Below, piece by piece: positions 51,490 to 62,992 of a stretch of 64,000 nt of DNA (position 1 is its first letter; each line of letters opens with the position of its first letter). The notes under the pieces were generated by a model. That model did no database searches. It saw nothing but the letters and a program-made list of their open reading frames with translations, and was not told the origin of the DNA. The position numbers and the translations under genes are program-made. The stretch is taken from positions 172,567,994 to 172,631,993 of the forward strand of contig OY757012.1 of the NCBI GenBank assembly GCA_963580285.1, in the 5' to 3' direction. The stretch is from Lucinisca nassula. Taxonomy: Eukaryota; Mollusca; Bivalvia; Lucinida; Lucinidae.

Positions 51490-54394
51490 TTTTGTGATTT
51501 GAAACAATTTTTCATCTGGGTGAATTTGGGGCAGGACGAAAAATGGGTTTTCGCGGCACTACGCTTTAAAGACGGGAAAAGGCTAAATTTGATTTCTAGT
51601 TTCTTACATAGTTTTCAGAAGCCTACAACATCGTGGTAAATATTTTGAAATTCAGAAGAATTTCTCATCCTGCTGGGCTGCCATCCTGCTAACTTGAAAG
51701 GTTCAGCAGGATGAAAATTGATGTTGCATTTCCAGCAGGATGAAAATTGAGTTTTCACGGCCGTACGCTTAAAACGCTGATAGGAGCCAAATTTAATTTC
51801 CACTTTCTTACATAGATTTTTGTTGCCTACAACATGATGGTAAATGTTTTGTGATTTGAAACAATTTTTCATCTGGGTGTATTTGTGGCAGGACGAAAAA
51901 ATAGGTTTTCGCGGCCGTACGCTTTGAAGACGGGAAAGGGCTAAATTTGATTTCTAGTTTCTTACATAGTTTTTAGATGCCTACAACATGGTGGTAAATA
52001 TTTTGAAATTCAGAAGAATTTCTCATCCTGCTGTGCTGCCATCCTGCTAACTTGACAGGTTCAGCAGGATGAAAATTGATGTTGCATTTCCAGCAGGATG
52101 AAAATTGAGTTTTCACGGCCGTACGCTTTAAATGCTGATAGGAGCCAAATTTAATTTCCACTTTCTTACATAGATTTTTGTTGCCTACAACATGATGGTA
52201 AATGTTTTGTGATTTGAAACAATTTTTCATCTGGGTGTATTTGTGGCAGGACGAAAAATAGGTTTTCGCGGCCGTACGCTTTGAAGACGGGAAAGGGCTA
52301 AATTTGATTTCTAGTTTCTTACATAGTTTTAGATGCCTACAACATGGTGGTAAATATTTTGAAATTCAGAAGAATTTCTCATCCTGCTGTGCTGCCATCC
52401 TGCTAACTTGACAGGTTCAGCAGGATGAAATTTGATGTTGCATTTCCAGCAGGATGAAAATTGAGTTTTCACGGCCGTACGCTTTAAACGCTGATAGGAA
52501 CCAACTTTAATTTTCACTTTCTTACATAGATTTTTGTTGCCTACAACATGATGGTAAATGTTTTGTGATTTGATAAAATTATTCATCTGGGTGTATTTGC
52601 TGCAGGATGAAAAATAGGTTTTCGCGGCCGTACGCTTTAAAGACGGGAAGGGGCTAAATTTGATTTCTAGTTTCTTACATAGTTTTTAGATGCCTACAAC
52701 ATGGTGGTAAATATTTTGAAATTCAGAAGAATTTCTCATCCTGCTGTGCTGCCATCCTGCTAACTTGACAGTTTCAGCAGGATGAAAATTGATGTTGCAT
52801 TTCCAGCAGGATGAAAATTGAGTTTTCACGGCCGTAAGCTTTAAACGCTGATAGGAGCCAAATTCAATTTTCACTTTCTTACATAGATTTTTGTTGCCTA
52901 TAACATGATGGTAAATGTTTTGTGATTTGAAACAATTTTTCATCTGGGTGAATTTGTGGCAGGACGAAAAATGGGTTTTCGCGGCCGTACGCTTTGAAGA
53001 CGGGAAAGGGCTAAATTTGATTTCTAGTTTCTTAAACAGTTTTAAGATGCCTACAACATGGTGGTAAATATTTTGAAATTCAGAAGAATTTCTCATCCTG
53101 CTGTGCTGCCATCCTGCTAACTTGAAAGGTTCAGCAGGATGAAATTTGATGTTGCATTTACAGCAGGATGAAAATTGAGTTTTCACGGCCGTGCGCTTTA
53201 AACGCTGATAGGAGCAAAATTTAATATTTTCACTTTCTTACATAGATTTTTGTTGCCTACAACATGATGGTAAATGTTTTGTGATTTGAAACAATTATTC
53301 ATCTGGGTGTATTTGCTGCAGGACGAAAAATAGGTTTTCGCGGCCGTACGCTTTGAAGACGGGAAAGGGCTAAATTTGATTTCTAGTTTCTTACATAGTT
53401 TTTAGATGCCTACAACATGGTGGTAAATATTTTGAAATTCAGAAGAATTTCTCATCCTGCTGTGCTGCCATCCTGCTAACTTGACAGGTTCAGCAGGATG
53501 AAAATTGATGTTGCATTTCCAGCAGGATGAAAATTGAGTTTTCACGGCCGTACGCTTTAATCGCTGATAGGAGCCAAATTTAATTTCTAATTTCTTACAT
53601 AGATTTTTGTTGCATACAACATGATGGTAAAAGTTTTGTGATTTGAAACCGTTTTTCATCTGGGTGTATTTGTGGCAGGACGAAAATTGGGTTTCCGCGG
53701 CCGTACGCTCTAAAGACGGGAAAGGGCTTAATTTGATTTCTAGTTTCTTACATAGGGTTTAGGTGCCTACAACATGGTGGTAAATATTTTGAAATTCAGA
53801 AGAATTTCTCATCCTGTTGTGCTGACATCATGCTAACTTGACAGGTTCAGCAGGATGAAAATTAATGTTGCATTTCCAGCAGGATGAAAATTGAGTTTTC
53901 ACGGCTGTGCGCTTTAAACGCTGATAGGAGCCAAATTTCATTTCCACTTTCTTACATAGACTTTTGTTGGCTACAACATGATGGTAAAAGTTTTGTGATT
54001 TGGAACAATTTTTCATCTGGGTGAATTTGTGGCAGGACGAAAATTGGGTATTCGCGGCCGTACGCTTTAAAGACGGGAAGGGGCTAAATTTGATTTCCAG
54101 ATTCTAACATAGCTATAGGTGCCAATAACATGGTTGTATAGATTTTGAAATTCAGAACAAGTTCTCATCCTGCTGCTCTTCCATCCTCCTCAATTATTAG
54201 TTTCATCCTGCTGTCCTGCTATCCTGCTGACTTAATATTTCATCCTGCTGTCCTGCCATCCTGTTCACTTATTATGATTCATCCTGCTGTCCTGCCATCC
54301 TTCTAACTTAATGTTTCATCCTGCTGTCCTGCCATCCTGCTAACTTAACATGTTTCATCCTGCTGTCCTGCCATCCTGCTAACTTTTTTGAGCT
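51490..54394 (-). repeat. Right arm: 357-bp tandem array, inverted
   Basis: The same unit as the left arm in reverse, about seven to eight copies (frames at 51615, 51973, 52329, 52686, 53402 and 53828). It ends in the short TCATCCTGCTGTCCTGCCAT units at 54170-54390. One unit pair is fused into a 166-codon frame (52686-53186) where the internal stop has changed. The arm is shorter than the left one. Confidence 0.92.
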
Positions 54395-54512
54395 GCATGG
54401 CAGTTAATCCAATCACGGTTTAAACTTAATAGCTTCCCTCTTTACTGCATGACGGTGGGTCAGGCCGGATCCAGCGTAAATGCTTACTAAGAATAAAATC
54501 ATTTTTTTTTTG

Positions 54513-55070
54513 TAATGTTGGTAGGTACCTGATGGACTGTTTCCGGTCTAGCCCATCGGAGTCTACTCGTAACTGTCGGTTTTCTTCTTCTCCAGCATTT
54601 CTGTTGTTTCTTGCAGTCGAGTCCTCACTATTGTGTTCTCAGAGATGTTGCACTGATGAGCTAGGAAGCCTACATAAGGACTGAACACATTATTCGTCTA
54701 AATCTAAATAGCGACGGAAGTAAAGGTGAGAATTGCGGCCGCGTAAAACCGATTTACAGAAGCCCCCCCCCCCCCCCCCCCCCACGTGACCGTTCCAAGG
54801 CGGTACTTCTGTGGCGGTTTATTTATTTTTCAAAGTTCGTCTTTGAATGTTTGTACCGCTTATTTCTTTTTATTTTGGATAGCAAGTTAGCCATTTTGTT
54901 GGAAAGTAACTGTCCTGTTGGCTTTCCGCTATTGGTGTTTCCACTAGGCCACTAGGGTCCAGTTAGTTCACGTGTGTGTTTCTTTCCCTTTGGTGTCTCT
55001 GTTGAAAGGTGTGGGTTGATTGTATCAATTCATGATCATTGCCTTCACCTCTATTTCGTCACAATCGCTT
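54513..55070 (-). mobile_element. Family E, longest reverse copy
   Basis: Runs from the E right end (TGTAATGTTGGTAGGTACC) through GAGTCCTCACTATTGTG, a NotI-like GCGGCCGC site, a C-run (54763-54783) and CTTTCCGCTATTGGTG to CATTGCCTTCACCTCTATTT. It adjoins a family A/B palindrome half at 55070. Confidence 0.65.
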
Positions 55071-55165
55071 CGATGGGGTGGTTCTAACGAGTACCCACAA
55101 TCTATGTTTGAAGCAGAAATAAGAATTATTACAAATATCCCTGTTTTTCTATATCAAATGGGTCA
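55070..55165. mobile_element. Half of a family A/B MITE
   Basis: Loop and one arm only: CGCTTCGATGGGGTGGTTCT, then CGAGTACCCACAATCTATG and GAAGCAGAAATAAG. The other arm is absent at the junction with E. Confidence 0.6.
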
Positions 55166-55439
55166 ACATTGGTATTTATTTATCATATTGAACTGTTAAC
55201 CCTTATCTTGCTGTTCACGACAACCCCTATCTTTTCAAACAGTGTAGATCCAGATCAGATGGCTTCTGAAGAAGCCATCTGATCAGGATCTACACTGTTT
55301 GGCATTCAGTTTATGAATTTGTAGCAATAAATTATAGGCGAGGTCTGCTGACAGCCGGCTGGCACCAGACTTTTAGGTCTAGTGACAGCCGGCTGTCACC
55401 AGACCTAAAAGTCTGCTGACAGCCAGCAATAATATTTCT

Positions 55440-55935
55440 TCAATACTAAGTACATTTTCATATTCTTATCTTCACCATATGTCTGGATCCAATTATAGAA
55501 CTAGAAATGTATAAAGTTTGATTAAAATTCATCAATTGGGCATGAGCTAGGGTGCAGAAAACCAATTTTTGGCTGAAAATCAAGTTTTCTGGAGCCTATG
55601 ACCTTAAAAATTAGGACTAGGTCACCAAAGTCTAATTAATTTTTTGTTGCTGGTATATTGAAAAGTTGGACCAAAATCCATTGATTTGTTCATGAGATAG
55701 GGTGCAAACAAGCCGTTTTTTGTCCAAAGTTGGCAGTTTTTAGGGGCCTTGGCCTTTTAAAACCAAAACATGACATATTTCCCCTTCCTAGTGAACCATG
55801 TAAGATTGGTCACAAATCCACAATCCATCCATAGGTTCAGGAGATATAGTGCCTAAATCAGGATATACCGAGCCGCTGTCGCTGATGGAAACAGGATCTG
55901 CACCTAAAACAACATATCCTTCTCCCCGTTATTTT
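55440..55935. repeat. Short diverged tandem repeat inside H
   Basis: Two to three units share TTGGACCAAAATCCATTGAT-type sequence, CATGAGATAGGGTGCA, and CCAATTTTTGGC/CCGTTTTTTGTC. Unit length is roughly 125-150 bp. Confidence 0.5.
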
Positions 55936-55936
55936 T

Positions 55937-57392
55937 TTAGCTCACCAGAGCCGAAGCTTATGGAATAGGCAGTTGTCTGTCAACACTTTTAAATTACAAC
56001 TCCTCTGAAGCCACTGGGCCGATTCAGCCCAAACTTAATCTGTAGCATCCTTGGGCTGGGGGATCGAAAGTTTGTGTTTTTTTATGAAAATGGGCCCATT
56101 AGTTTGTTTGCTGTGGCAACTTGGAGTTTCCATGGGGAAAATAGAAAAATGGCATTTACTGCCAAGCCTTTGACAAAAAATTTATAGAAATGTTCCTTGA
56201 GTAAATTTCTTTCAGCCATATACTTTTATGCCAACCTGGGAGTCTTGGAAACCATTCAGATCCCCACCCCCAAACCATATATACTCTTGTTCTTTGTGAT
56301 AAGACACACTCAGTGACACCAACCTGGGGATCCCCTGGTTGTGCTGGGGCCATGCCCCATCCCCTCCACTTAGTTAATCCAATATCTCAGAAACCGTTCA
56401 AATCCGCATCCCTAAACCATATTATTCTTGTTCCTTATAAGACACATTCAGTGATACCAACCTAAAGGTCTCCCAGGGTGTGCCTGAGTGCCATGTCCCG
56501 ACCCTCCACTTCAAAAAAGGCGAAATACCTGAGAAACTGTTCAGGTTACCCCATCCCTAAACCACATTAAATTTTTTTCTTATGATAAGACGCATTCAGT
56601 GATACCAACATGTGGGCCAAAGGGGTGTTCCGGGTCCGCCGGCCCACCCCTCCACTTCATAAAAAGCCATATATTTCAGAAACCATTAAGATCCCCGCCC
56701 CTAAACCATATATTTTCTTATTCCTTATGGTAAGATTCATTCAGTCACACCAACCTGAGGGTCTCTTTGTGCTGCAGCAATGTGCTGGGGCATGCCCCGC
56801 CCCTCCACTTCATAAAATGCCATATATCATAGAAGCCATTCAGATCCCAGACCCATAATCATATGCATTCTTATTCCTTATAATTAGACATATTAAATCA
56901 CACCAACTTGTGGGGTCCTCTCCCCTCCATTTCACAAAAGGGCCTCATATCTCAAAAACTGTTCAAATCCCGACCCTTAAACCATATATATTCTTGGTCC
57001 CTATGATAAGACACATTCAGAGACAACACAATCTAGAGCTTTTCTGGTGTCCAGCGGGGCCATGCCCCAACCCCTCTGATGCCGAAAAGGCCTTGTATCT
57101 CAAGAATCATACAGATCCCCACCCTTAATCCATATTATATTCTTGTTCCTTTTGATATGGCGCATTCAGTGATACCAACCATGGCTTCATTGGGTCCATG
57201 CCCCATCCCCGCCACTTCATAAAATAACAAATATTTCAGATACAGTGTCGACATGGGTGCTCCGGGGTATGGGGTTATGTTTGGGAGACTTTAAAATCGG
57301 TATATTAAAATCATATGTTAAAATATATTGCTGCCAGTGGACAGTGCCCAACTGAGATCTGGTGAGCAAAGTGGCCTATGGACCTCTTGTTT
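55937..57392 (+). mobile_element. Element K5: GCTCACC-ended transposon with tandem array
   Basis: Opens TTTAGCTCACCAGAGCCGAAG and closes CTGGTGAGCAAAGTGGCC with GGACCTCTTGTTTTTG. Interior units of about 160 bp share CATATATTCTTGTTCCTTAT, AGACACATTCAGTGATACCA and CATGCCCCACCCCTCCACTT. Short frames at 56610 and 56910 are repeat artefacts. Confidence 0.7.
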
Positions 57393-57659
57393 TTGTTTTG
57401 GTTTTATGGCCCTTTCAAGATTTTCACTTATTTTGAGCTGGTTGATAATGAGGTGGGCAAAAACCAGAGTTCCCAGATAAAAACCACATGACCGTCCCTT
57501 GCAGAACCTCCTAATGATTAACAGTTGGTGCTTTTACCCACTAGGCCATGAAGTCTATTTGTTGGGGGACATAATTCTGGTCATACTTGATAGTCATAAC
57601 AAAGCATTGATTCTACCTACAGTGACATTATATTCTGAGATGTCTTAGAAGCTAGACTA

Positions 57660-58750
57660 ATTATACCCCCGGCATATGAAGTATGCTATACGAGTATATA
57701 GTTTTAGCCTGTCATTCGACCATTTGTCTGTCCACCCGTCCATGTGTCAGTCTTTGTCCCAACGGTAACATTTTGGTTAAAGTTTTTGTTTTGTTTGAGT
57801 TGCGGTTTTACATCCCCATCAACACTATTAAGTTAATTTTGGAGACATTGCTTCCAATTTTGTGGGACTTTTACCCGACATTCAGAGATGAAATGACATC
57901 TCAAGCCCTACCACCCATAAAAAACGTTATGGTTTAAGGAGCCATCCAACTCGCATCACTTTTCCTGGGCAGACTTAGACCTAAGCTATTTACCAATATT
58001 CAAGTTCGGTCGGTTTCAGCTCTGCGCAGAAGCACTGTGCAGCACAATCTATTTCTCCAGGCCCCGATGTGGGGGGGAGGGTGCTTGGTTAAAGTTTTGC
58101 GTCAAAGTTTCTGAGAGATTTTATCTTCTGAACCCTTTGATAGATATAGTTGATACTTCATTGAAGTTACATACTGGTCTCAAATTTCATTGATGCATGT
58201 CCCACCCCCACAGTGACCTTGAGGTCAAGGTTACAGACTCAGAAATTTTACATTTGGTTAAAGTTTTAAGACAAAGTTTATAGATGTGTGTATGTTCTAA
58301 ACTCTAAGACAAACTCAGTTGATGCTTGCATCAATGTTGCATACCAGTCCAAATATTTTGTGATGTATGTCCCTTCCCTAACCCACGGTGACCTTGACCT
58401 CAAGGTCACAGACTTAGAAATTTTACATTTGGTTAAAGTTTTATGACAAAGTTTATACATGTAGATGCCTGTATTTTCTAAATTCTAAGACAAATTCAAT
58501 TGATACTTGCATGGATGTTGCATACCAGTCCAAAGATTTCATTGATGTATACCCCACCCTGCTGCTTCAGTAACATGGATGCCCCCACCCTTCAGTAACT
58601 TTGATGCCCTCACTCCATTGGTCCATTTAGAAATTTTATGTTTGGTTTAGCTTTTACAAGCACATAATAGTCATTTGTAGATTCTTATAGCTTCTTGACT
58701 TCTTCATTCATATTACATAAAGCTTGAAAGATATATCAAAGGGTGGTGCT
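57660..58750 (+). repeat. Tandem array (about 180-bp unit) with a SINE C insertion
   Basis: Units share TTTGGTTAAAGTTTT, GACAAAGTTTATAGATG, AAATTCTAAGACAAATTCAA, GCATACCAGTCCAAA and a CTTGACCTCAAGGTCACAG hairpin. The block starts with CCCCCGGCATATGAAGTATG and CTGTCCACCCGTCC, like the lead-in of other repeat carriers. SINE C interrupts the first unit. Confidence 0.7.
57787..58084 (-). mobile_element. SINE C with target duplication
   Basis: A reverse copy flanked by TTGGTTAAAGTTTT (57773-57786 and 58085-58098). The head ends CCCCGATGTGGGGGGGAGG; the body has several substitutions. Confidence 0.85.
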
Positions 58751-58837
58751 GACCGGGGGTTTGCGTGACTCTTTCTCTAGTTTTTAAGCACTCATATTTT
58801 CCAAACCATTTGATGGATTGGGTCCATATTTGGAATG

Positions 58838-59136
58838 TGTTTGTTTTAATTGAGGTTTAACATCCATGTCAACACTTATTGAGGTCATTTTGGAGACGTT
58901 GCTTCCAATTTTGTGGGACTTTTACCTGACATTGAAATGAAATGACATCTCAAGCCCTGCTGCCCAATGAAACCAAAAGGCTTATATGCATTGGACAGTC
59001 TGACTCATTCCACTTTAACTTAGCAGGCTTAGTCCTTCGAAGCGGTTTACCAGTACTCATGTGTGGTCAGTTTCAGCTCTGCGTGGAAGCAGCATGCAGC
59101 CCAATTTATTTCTCCAAGCCCCGATGGGCGGGTGCA
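58838..59136 (-). mobile_element. SINE C with target duplication
   Basis: A reverse copy flanked by GGTCCATATTTGGAATG on the left (58821-58837) and GGTCCATATTGAATG on the right (59137-59151). The two differ by two bases, so the insertion is older than the copy at 50987. Confidence 0.8.
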
Positions 59137-59796
59137 GGTCCATATTGAATGATCATAGTTGTTTTTATAAAGTTTAATCAGCCATACACCCCACCACCAC
59201 ACAAACACCTATGCCAATAACCTCAAAGGAGAGATATGCTGTCTGATGACAAGTGTTGTTACATGCCTTTTTTTGGGGTGAGGTGAGCCCCTAGACCGGG
59301 GCATCTGTGTCGTATTGACACATTTCTAGTTCTGTCAGTGCTGTTCAAACCCAGATGAAGTGTATGCCCATCACTCTTCTCAAGTTTGTACATGTAAGTT
59401 CTGCTGATGGTATGCCTAGAAATCACCTTATGATTTATGATTTAGAACTAAGCTGCAATAATACCAGCATTGTTACATAAAGTTTGAACAAAAATACAAG
59501 TCCCCATTAGAAATTATTGCATCCTTCACTGTTCAACAAAGTTCTGTAAGCAGTATGGTAGCTCATGAAACAGGGTAAGTTATTTAGTTAAAAAGAATAT
59601 GCTTATTATTGAGTAAATATTATAGCCGGCTGTCAGCAGACTTTTAGGCCTGGTGACAGCCGGCTGTCACTAGACCTAAAAGTCTGCTGCCAGCCGGCTG
59701 TCAGCAGACACTTCCTAAATTATATCAAGTACTTTGATTGGTTGATAGACAGAAATGGGTGTGGCTTATATGAATATTCAGCAAGAGAAGGGTTAA

Positions 59797-60819
59797 CCTG
59801 TTGTTACCGTAACCCCGAAAATAATGCGTCATATAATCAAGCATCTGCCCACTGCCTCTGCCTTAATTAGTTCGTGCTAGTTCGTGTGTGGGTTTTTTTT
59901 TTGTTTTACTAAAAATTTAGGCACACGCCCGCTCTTTTGCTGATTTGATTGGTTCTGTCTGTCTGTGGCGGAATGAGTGGTAATCGATAAAACGTTGCTT
60001 TTGGGCGTGCCAGTGCTGTCATTCGTGCGACACAGAGATTAACATTTCCGGTTAGATAAGTGGCGTGTATATGCTTCACTTTGATTGTGACTAAAGTTAT
60101 ACCTCAGCCCAATTTTACCTGCGTAAAACGCTTATCTGTTACTGCCTTATTAGGGTTAGGAGTCCCGCCAAAAACAAACATAGTGATTTTGTTTGATATC
60201 GAATAGCTGTGTTGTACTTTTCTGCTCGCGCAGGATAAAAATTCCAATAGACAGAGAGATTTCCCTATAAATATATTTACTCTATGTGGGCATTTTGTAT
60301 GAAAAAGATTACACATAATCGTATATGAACTTGAATATTTTCAGATTCCACTAGTTTTGTTTTTCGGAAGATCTTTCACCATCATTCAAAGGAATATATT
60401 TGAATATATCCGGAATTGTATTATTTTGTCGTGAAAGAACAGTATCATATTCTCCGTAATGCAGACACAAGGCAGATAACAACGCATTTCAGTGCATTTC
60501 ATAACAAGATAAAACAGGGAAATATTGCATATCAAAAGGTAAGACGTCTACGTGATAATATTTTTTTCTATGTCATTAAATGGTTTGGCCAAAACCTCCC
60601 TCTGACTGCGCATGATCAGCGTTAAACGCGTTTTGATTGGCTATCGAACGTTACAGAGTATGCCGTATCGATAAGAAACCTGGTATTAAAGAAGACAGAT
60701 TCATTGAATGCAAAGAAGAAATCTGGTTATGAAGGGCTAACTCGTTAGTCTGAAATAAGCACATGAATAGACTTTGTAAGTGTAATATGTTTAGTGGGCA
60801 TCATGTGTTAACAATTTTA
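59797..60819. other. Unassigned sequence, possibly unique host DNA
   Basis: The longest stretch (about 1 kb) with no repeat shared within the window. Two frames of about 70 codons on opposite strands (60104-60316, 60416-60625) have no recognised domain. A TATA-like and purine-rich context is present, but I cannot support a promoter or exon. Confidence 0.4.
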
Positions 60820-61044
60820 CATCGCGTGAACAAGTCCGTGAAATGAACACTCCCTAAACCCCAGTTTATAAAACTAAACTGGGGTTTAAGGGGGTATCCA
60901 TTAGTTTTCTTATTTCTGCTCCAAGACATAGGTTGTGGGTACCGACAAGCTATGTTTGCTGTATGAATAAGAAAAACATCACGGATTTTCATCAGAAAAG
61001 CAGCCAATAACTGCACTATGTCACAAGGGGTCGTTATGGTAATG
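60820..61044 (-). mobile_element. Family B MITE lacking its central palindrome
   Basis: Both ends are present (CATCGCGTGAACAAGTCC and GGTCGTTATGGTAATG). Where other copies have the palindrome this one reads GGGTACCGACAAGC, so the hairpin has been precisely removed. Confidence 0.75.
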
Positions 61045-61211
61045 AATATGACTTGCTCATGTTCTTATAAACTGATACATGATATACTGAATAAAATTGA
61101 CTTAAACAAACAAATGTGCTCGCCAGAAGCAGAGTTGACAAGGGAAATAAAACGTTCTTGAAACAGTCAACTATTCGAATTCGAAAGTATAGTCATTCTG
61201 CTTTGACGATG

Positions 61212-61489
61212 TATCACGAAAACTGTCCTATATAATTTTGACCCACTTGAATCCCACTTTAATATAGGAAAAAGGGGGTGTGGGGGGGGTGGGGGGTACA
61301 GGGGTAAACCTTATTTTTCTTCTTTCTGCTCAAAAATGGGGGTTTACAGGGGTAAGCCTTATTTTTTCTTCTTTCTGCTCTAAAATATAGATTGTGGGTA
61401 CTCGTTAGAACCGCCTCGATGAGTCTACTCTTAAAGGAAAGAATTTGCTCCTCAGGAGCAAATTCTTTTCTTTAGGAGTTGACCCCTAT
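61212..61489 (-). mobile_element. Family A MITE half joined to a family F palindrome
   Basis: A reverse family A part (to 61425) has a doubled inner segment (AGGGGTAAACCTTATTTTTC twice). It stops in the palindrome loop at CGCCTCGATGAG. The F palindrome (CTTAAAGGAAAGAATTTGCT and partner) starts 12 bp later. Confidence 0.65.
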
Positions 61490-61781
61490 TGACATGGGTA
61501 ACAAAAATACTTTTGTAGCAGTTGCCTCCCCTGAAAGCGTTCCATTCCCCTTAAGCCAGATAAGGTTAAAAGGCTGCAGATAATTGTTGTACATGTATGT
61601 ATGTGCGCTTTGCATTCGATTAATTATGACACACCCTTCCCTCTCCGCCTCGCAAAGCTAGCACACAACGAACAGTCTGATCAGACTGTCCGGATGTATG
61701 GGCTGATCGGAGTCTTCACTGGTTGCACATACTAGAAGACACATTAGGGCTAGTAGTAAGAATGTTTGTTTTCATCGACGG
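61490..61781. other. Unassigned sequence with family I fragment
   Basis: AGTCTGATCAGACTGTCCGG (about 61675) belongs to family I. The rest is not recognised. Confidence 0.35.
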
Positions 61782-62070
61782 CCCCCGACCATAGGGGCTT
61801 GAAGAAATATATGGGCTGCATGAGGCTTCCACGCAGAGCTGAAACCAACCAGCACACGGGTACTGGTAAACCGCTTAGAGGATCTAAGCCTGTCCAGGAA
61901 CCGCGGTGCGAGGTGGACCGTCCATGCTAATAAACCATATTGGTTCATTAGGCGAAAGGGCTTGAGATGCCATTTCATCTCAATGTCGGGTAAAAGTCCC
62001 ACAAAATTGGAAGCAACGTCTCCAAAATGACCTTTACGGTATTGACGGGGACGTTAAACCTCACTTCAAG
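61782..62070 (+). mobile_element. SINE C, full length
   Basis: Head CCCCCGACCATAGGGGCTTG to tail GACGTTAAACCTCACTTCAAG. A small loss is seen at TATTGGTTCATTAGG. No clean target duplication was seen. Confidence 0.8.
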
Positions 62071-62439
62071 CATACCAATCGACCATACGACTGGCTAAAT
62101 GTACCTTTTACACTTTTCAAAGTCCAGGATACATGTAATAATAGGAAAAGTGGTTAGACAAGAGATCCTAAAACGGTCTAATAGAAAATGTAACTCAGAT
62201 AATTCGTTCAACTAAAAGTCGATGAACGCAATTCTGCGAAATTTATTGCGTTTCAATGTAATACTAAAAGCAAAGTATATTAAATTTATTACTAGAATCC
62301 GATGTACATTTGTTTTGGCAATTGATCACGATGAAAAAAAGTTTATATCAACACCATTAGTACGAAAAATCCATGCGATACAGTGACACAATGCTAGTAT
62401 TCTCCATTATCATGATGATAAATGATATTGTTATTCCCC

Positions 62440-62475
<36 letters not shown>

Positions 62476-62510
62476 CATGTGTGTGCGTGTGTGCGTATGC
62501 GAGTGCGTTT
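62440..62510 (+). repeat. (GA)n and (GT)n microsatellites
   Basis: GA dinucleotides with one AA interruption (62440-62474), then a GTGTGCGTGTGTGCG stretch. They create RERER and LSLSLS frames. Confidence 0.9.
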
Positions 62511-62718
62511 TTGCTTGAATGTATTTATTTGTTACTTCATTATGTGCTTTTGAAATGGATATGACATAAGAAGGCACCTTTAAAAGCACGATGGGATTTT
62601 GGACAACAATATGAAGCTGGCAATGTACAATTGACACGTATATACATACCGATAAACATACAACGACTCTGTATGTGTACTTTTGATAATAAAATAGATC
62701 TTGTAGGTACTCTGTAAT

Positions 62719-62992
62719 GGCCTCCGCCCATCGGGGCTTGGAGAATAGATTGGGCTGCGTGGTGCTTCCTAGCAGAGCACACTTTGACCACACATGAGTA
62801 CTTTTAAACCGCTTAGAAGGCCAACGCCTGCCCAGGCAAAATGGTAAAACCGTCCATGCATATAATCCCTATTTGTTTCATTGGGCGACATAACATCTCA
62901 ATGTCGGGTAAAGGTCCCATAAAATTGGAAGCAAGGTCTCTAAAATTACCTAAATAGTGTTGGCGTGGACGTTAAATCTCAAATCAAACAAA
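62719..62992 (+). mobile_element. SINE C, diverged
   Basis: Head GCCTCCGCCCATCGGGGCTTG to tail ACGTTAAATCTCAAATCAAA. GTACTCTGTA / GTACTCCATA flanks it as a worn target duplication. It lacks about 20 bp around GGGCTTGAGATG. Confidence 0.75.

Larger units (their letters stand above)
40977..54394. mobile_element. Giant foldback element with tandem-repeat inverted arms
   Basis: Both arms are the same 357-bp satellite in opposite orientation: about 4.3 kb at the left and 2.9 kb at the right, around a 6.2 kb loop. The outermost 20 bp are inverted copies of each other (GGCTCGACAAAGTTAGCAGG at the left; reverse of the right end AGCTCAAAAAAGTTAGCAGG). GCATGGCAG lies directly outside each end (40968-40976 and 54395-54403), a 9-bp target duplication. 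Both edges also share a block of short units of about 40 bp. Drosophila FB elements have this same plan and 9-bp duplications. No transposase is seen in the loop. Confidence 0.72.
55337..59715. mobile_element. TIR element H, 4.4 kb, with 9-bp target duplication
   Basis: TAAATTATA lies on both sides (55328-55336 and 59716-59724). The ends are inverted repeats of about 100 bp, each itself containing palindromes: GACAGCCGGCTGTCAC with AGACTTTTAGGTCT / AGACCTAAAAGTCT. A 9-bp duplication with long TIRs is typical of Mutator-like elements. The inside has no transposase; it holds short tandem repeats, K5, two SINE C copies and a second tandem array. So H is a non-autonomous carrier. Confidence 0.8.
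55200..59792 (-). mobile_element. piggyBac-like MITE (family G) split by element H
   Basis: Outer ends are TTAACCCTTATCTTGCTG (TTAA at 55196-55199) and CAGCAAGAGAAGGGTTAA (TTAA at 59793-59796). Left remainder 55200-55336 holds the ATGGCTTCTGAAGAAGCCAT palindrome. Right remainder 59716-59792 holds GGGTGTGGCTTATATGAATA. Removing H leaves a G element aligned with the intact one at 1470-1674. Confidence 0.85.

Noticed and set aside
41355..53659. A gene family of 85-residue proteins
   Set aside because: The frames come from a 357-bp satellite whose period is a multiple of three. Identical spacing and inverted arms fit an array, not dispersed genes. Kept only as a question under findings.
40977..54394. 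CRISPR-like array
   Set aside because: Regular spacing caught the eye, but the repeats are contiguous, long and without unique spacers, in a eukaryotic genome.
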